64,000 nucleotides of DNA, taken from the NCBI GenBank assembly GCA_947846985.1, contig CANTUZ010000005.1, positions 8,613,501-8,677,500 of the forward strand, in the 5' to 3' direction. Source of the DNA: Fratercula arctica (Eukaryota; Chordata; Aves; Charadriiformes; Alcidae). Under the pieces are notes generated by a model. That model worked only from the letters and a program-made list of their open reading frames with translations, was not told the origin of the DNA and did not search any database. A program made the translations under genes and the position numbers. Every line of letters begins with the position of its first letter. Within the stretch, counting starts at the first letter, position 1. Below are positions 60,801 through 64,000 of this stretch, piece by piece.

Positions 60801-63620
60801 ACATCTTTTTCCCACCAAAAACATCATGATGAACATTCAATATTTTTAGGAGGCGGATCAATAGGAAAAGCCCAACAGGAAAAGCCCATCAATATACTTT
60901 CAGAGAGTAAAATCACGATTGCACTGCAAAGTCCCACCTATTACATGGATTTGCAGCTCACAGCTGATCTAGTTTGGGCAATCAAACATGGCTTTGACGA
61001 GCACCATTGCACTTATTCTGGATTTTCAGAATTCATTGCTGTCCAGTAATATCTCTCATGCCTTTGAGCCTCTGGGTGGCTACAGGACAGATTCAGGTGA
61101 AGTACACAAAGTTATATTTTGAAACCTGTAATTTTGAGTAGTTTTTTATTATCAGATGCAGATAAATTTACAGTAGTTCCTTTAGTCTATTAAAGAGTAA
61201 TACGATTGTGCGCACTGGGGAAAGCAGGACCTCCTTGGTGAAAATTATCATTGAAGAACTCAAATAAGATACAGGAAATGAATCTTCTATAAGTAACAGT
61301 TGCTAAAGCTGAGGATGCATTTAAAAACTTTGTTAAAATCCAGATTTGCATACAGTTTTTCTGAGTAAAAACGTAGAGAATAGACTTACACCTTAGCAGT
61401 ATTCTGAGAAAAACGTGTCTGCAAAGGAAGGCAGACCATGTCACATCAACTTGGGACTCTGACACGTAAGAGACTGAGTTTGGGTTCTGAACTGAGAAGG
61501 CACCTTCAGAAGTGGTCAGGAGATGCAATGAATAAAAGAACCTTCTGGGTGGTCTAGCTATAAATTTACCCCTCAATATTATTTACTTTGTGGACACTGA
61601 AATCCTGTTTGAGAACATGGACACTCTGCAGCCCCAGTCACTCAAACAGAAGAAATACTGACCTAATGCTGAATAAAGACCAAAAATATAACAGAATGAG
61701 AAAGAATATGACAGAATAAGTTCAACATAGCTGAGCACATAAATGGGTGTACTCAGTTATGTATGGATGACAAACTTTTAACCTCAAATAAATCACAACT
61801 TGAAAATAATTCCTATACAAAAAACCCAAACATATATATGTCACAGTTACCAAAGCTGATAGGCAACAATATAGCCCAATCTTTATGTCCTAGAAGATTT
61901 TCAAATGCCAGTTAGGCCAAAACAATGGAGGGAAAAGTGCAGGAGTTGCCTGAATTAAAAAGGAATTAGTAAGGGGATACTGGTAGGTGAAATATAATCA
62001 ATTTAATATTCCTCTAGTCATGCAAAGTCTTTTCAGGTTGGTAAGTTTGTCAAAGAACAATTAATGAATAACAGCTTATGAGATATTTGAGAAGGGTATA
62101 AATATCTTGTACAATCAAGTTAAATAACAGGTTTATTTAATGTGGCCAAACAATAATATAAAAAAATATGTGAACTCCATAACAGAGGTAGGCATAGATT
62201 TTTAGGAAAAAACTTAAGCCTGAACTTTTAAAAATGCATTTACATTGAATGGGAAAGATACTAAGAGTCATTAAAAAGACTTCAGTTAAGAAACCTGCCT
62301 GATGTGAATACTTTCCTTTATCAAAATTAAAGAAAAGCAGTAAAACATTTCAGTTATACATACATTCTAAGTGCTACTTCTTAATAACATCAATTCCCAT
62401 CATAGAGAAAAATTCCCCCGTGAAAGACAATCTGAAGCTATTTACTCACATATGACAAAAAATGCAAAAAGGATAAAGAAAAGGATAAAATAGGATCCTA
62501 GTCAGAAAGTATCTGATTATTCAAGAAAATAGCAATTAGTAATGAATTGGTATCCATTCTTTCTCCTGTTTCACAATGAAAAGGGACACCAATAAAATTT
62601 GTCATGGCTGTTTGATTGCCTTATTAAGATGAACTAACTGCTCAGGACAAGGTCCCTCTATAACAGAATTGTATTGCAGAGATTTGTAAAGATCGAAAAC
62701 ATAACCAGGTAGTGAATGAATAACTAAATGGTGGGGATAAACATGAACTGGGGACTTGAACTCACTACTTGTCCCTGTTTTATTTTCTTAAATGATTAGA
62801 AAATCGATGTAGTTGAGCTTTGGCCTTCCCTACTCCTCTGTTTCCAGGATTTCCTTTATTTCAGGAGGAAGAGAAAAAATGCCAATGACACATCCATTCC
62901 CTCTGGAACCACAACTCTCCAACGGGTACTTGAAGCCAGAGCGTGGCCTCTTTTTATTGCCTGAGTATTGTAGTGACCTAAGATACGCTACAGACTTTGG
63001 TGCAGGGATGATTTAAGATTGTACAGGATAATTATCAAGATTTGATATGAGCCATCACAACTTACTGAAATGTAATTACCCTTCTCCAAAAAAGAAATGT
63101 GTGCCCCAATATAGAAATCAGCATTTCTTATTTAAAGACTTTCTCAGCTAAATCAAACACCAGAAGCAGTGTATAACTAACTATCTCACAAAGGACTGAG
63201 ATAGATTTAAATTAAACAAGAAGTCATTGAGTCAAATATGGGATAATTTCATGACCAAACACTTTTAGCTGGCTCTCCATGAGAATGTCTTTTAGAAATA
63301 CTTTCACTTGAAAAATTGAAATCCAGATAGGTTTTCAGGAACTCATGTTGGTGGTGGGGAAAATTAATAATAACAATAATCAGCTCGTTTAATTTTTATA
63401 TTTTCCACAAGAAATCTACTGCTTTGAAGTAGAATACTTTTATTAAAAAAAAAAAATCAAACAAAATGTAATTTTTTTTACCTGAAACAACTTGTTGATT
63501 TGACACCTTTTATTTTTCGTAACCACAAAATCATTTATTCAGAGTACTCTGCTTATAGCTAATGCAAGCTAATAACAGAAAACTAAAACTTACATCTCAC
63601 TATGTAGCATCATCACTTAC
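48887..63620. other. Long AT-rich stretch without a supportable gene
   Basis: No CR1 copy, CpG island or strong exon. Several open segments on either strand (for example 54591-54902 plus, 56503-56838 plus, 59590-59790 minus, 61190-61576 minus) have chance-level lengths. A minus-strand segment at 58835-58922 (reading DAEFYRALQFAGYKTLWEV) has a fair acceptor, but its only good donor lies past a stop. If the exon block at 41-49 kb continues upstream, this is probably a large intron. Confidence 0.35.
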
Positions 63621-63791
63621 AGACATCGAGAAGAAATTCTTCCTCCGGTACACAGAACTGCACAGCTGCCTAGGTGCTCCATAGGGAGCGTCCGTTGATG
63701 GGTAATTACCTATTACAATAGGGTCTGATCCAGAGCTTATTGTACTCATTCCATCCAAATGGGCTTTGGGGCAGGCCGATAGTCCAGGTGC
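63621..63791 (-). CDS. Exon-like 171-nt segment, minus strand
   Basis: Acceptor TTCAGCATTTATTTAG and a near-perfect donor (ATGTCT|GTAAGTGA) flank exactly 57 open codons, including STISSGSDPIVIGNYPSTDA and PYGAPRQLCSSVYRRKN. Composition is Ser/Pro/Gly rich and protein-like. A second frame is open for the first 28 codons and ends at another donor-like site (AATAG|GTAATT). The words 'TAGGCACCTGGA' and 'CTCTGGATCAGACCC' also resemble old amniote repeats, so an exonised or plain repeat is the main alternative. Confidence 0.35.
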
Positions 63792-64000
63792 CTAAATAAA
63801 TGCTGAAACTGCCTAATTTGCTGTGTTCCCCATCACATCCGTATAGTCACACCATTCGTTAAGCACAGGATAAGCATAGATAATATCTCCGCGCTATTTC
63901 AGCTGACAATCACAATTAAGAGTAATTTTAGAACTCCTTTTCCCTGTTCCCTTTAATATAGTAACATCTTAATGATTAGCTTGTCATCACTTTAATATGC
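63792..64000. other. Non-coding edge
   Basis: Nothing recognised in the last 209 bp. Confidence 0.5.

Overview
This 64 kb window is vertebrate nuclear DNA, most likely from a bird. Three things point that way. All recognisable interspersed repeats are CR1 LINE tails, with no Alu-, B1- or L1-type repeats. Genes are split into small exons by kilobase-scale AT-rich introns. There is one compact CpG island with a GC-rich minisatellite. Nothing prokaryotic or plasmid-like is present, and I found no CRISPR array, rRNA or tRNA. Most of the window is intron or intergenic sequence.

Layout. (1) About 1-25 kb: the 3' part of a minus-strand protein-coding gene. Its best exons are 9922-10077, 9322-9479 and a terminal coding exon 6823-6895. 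They join in phase and end in a stop codon. Weaker upstream candidates at 13317-13447 and 24589-24844 also fit in phase. (2) About 15-23 kb and 43 kb: four CR1 copies, two on each strand, one with an internal deletion. (3) 33.9-34.5 kb: a CpG island carrying 6.6 copies of a 13-bp repeat; it is the only promoter-like region and could serve the minus-strand gene below it. (4) 41-49 kb: a second block of minus-strand exon candidates (48768-48886, 47484-47737, 46695-46880, 46287-46340, 44726-44852, 41213-41263), again phase-compatible. They may be part of a larger alpha-helical protein. They lie upstream of the CpG island in the transcribed direction, so they probably belong to a different gene, but one gene cannot be excluded. 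(5) 49-64 kb: mainly AT-rich non-coding DNA, with one good exon-like segment at 63621-63791.

I could not name the protein of either exon block. A short stretch in the 47.5 kb exon recalls MMS22L, but its surroundings do not fit. No new molecular system is evident. The observations most worth a second look are the two unnamed exon chains, the frame-cycling minisatellite in the CpG island, a textbook G-quadruplex motif at 24.1 kb, two poly(A)-poly(G) tracts, a palindromic amniote repeat at 32.1 kb, and a frameshifted coding-like remnant on the plus strand at 41.4-41.8 kb. Exon calls rest on splice signals, open frames and phase joining seen by eye; with no alignment available, several weaker ones may be chance.
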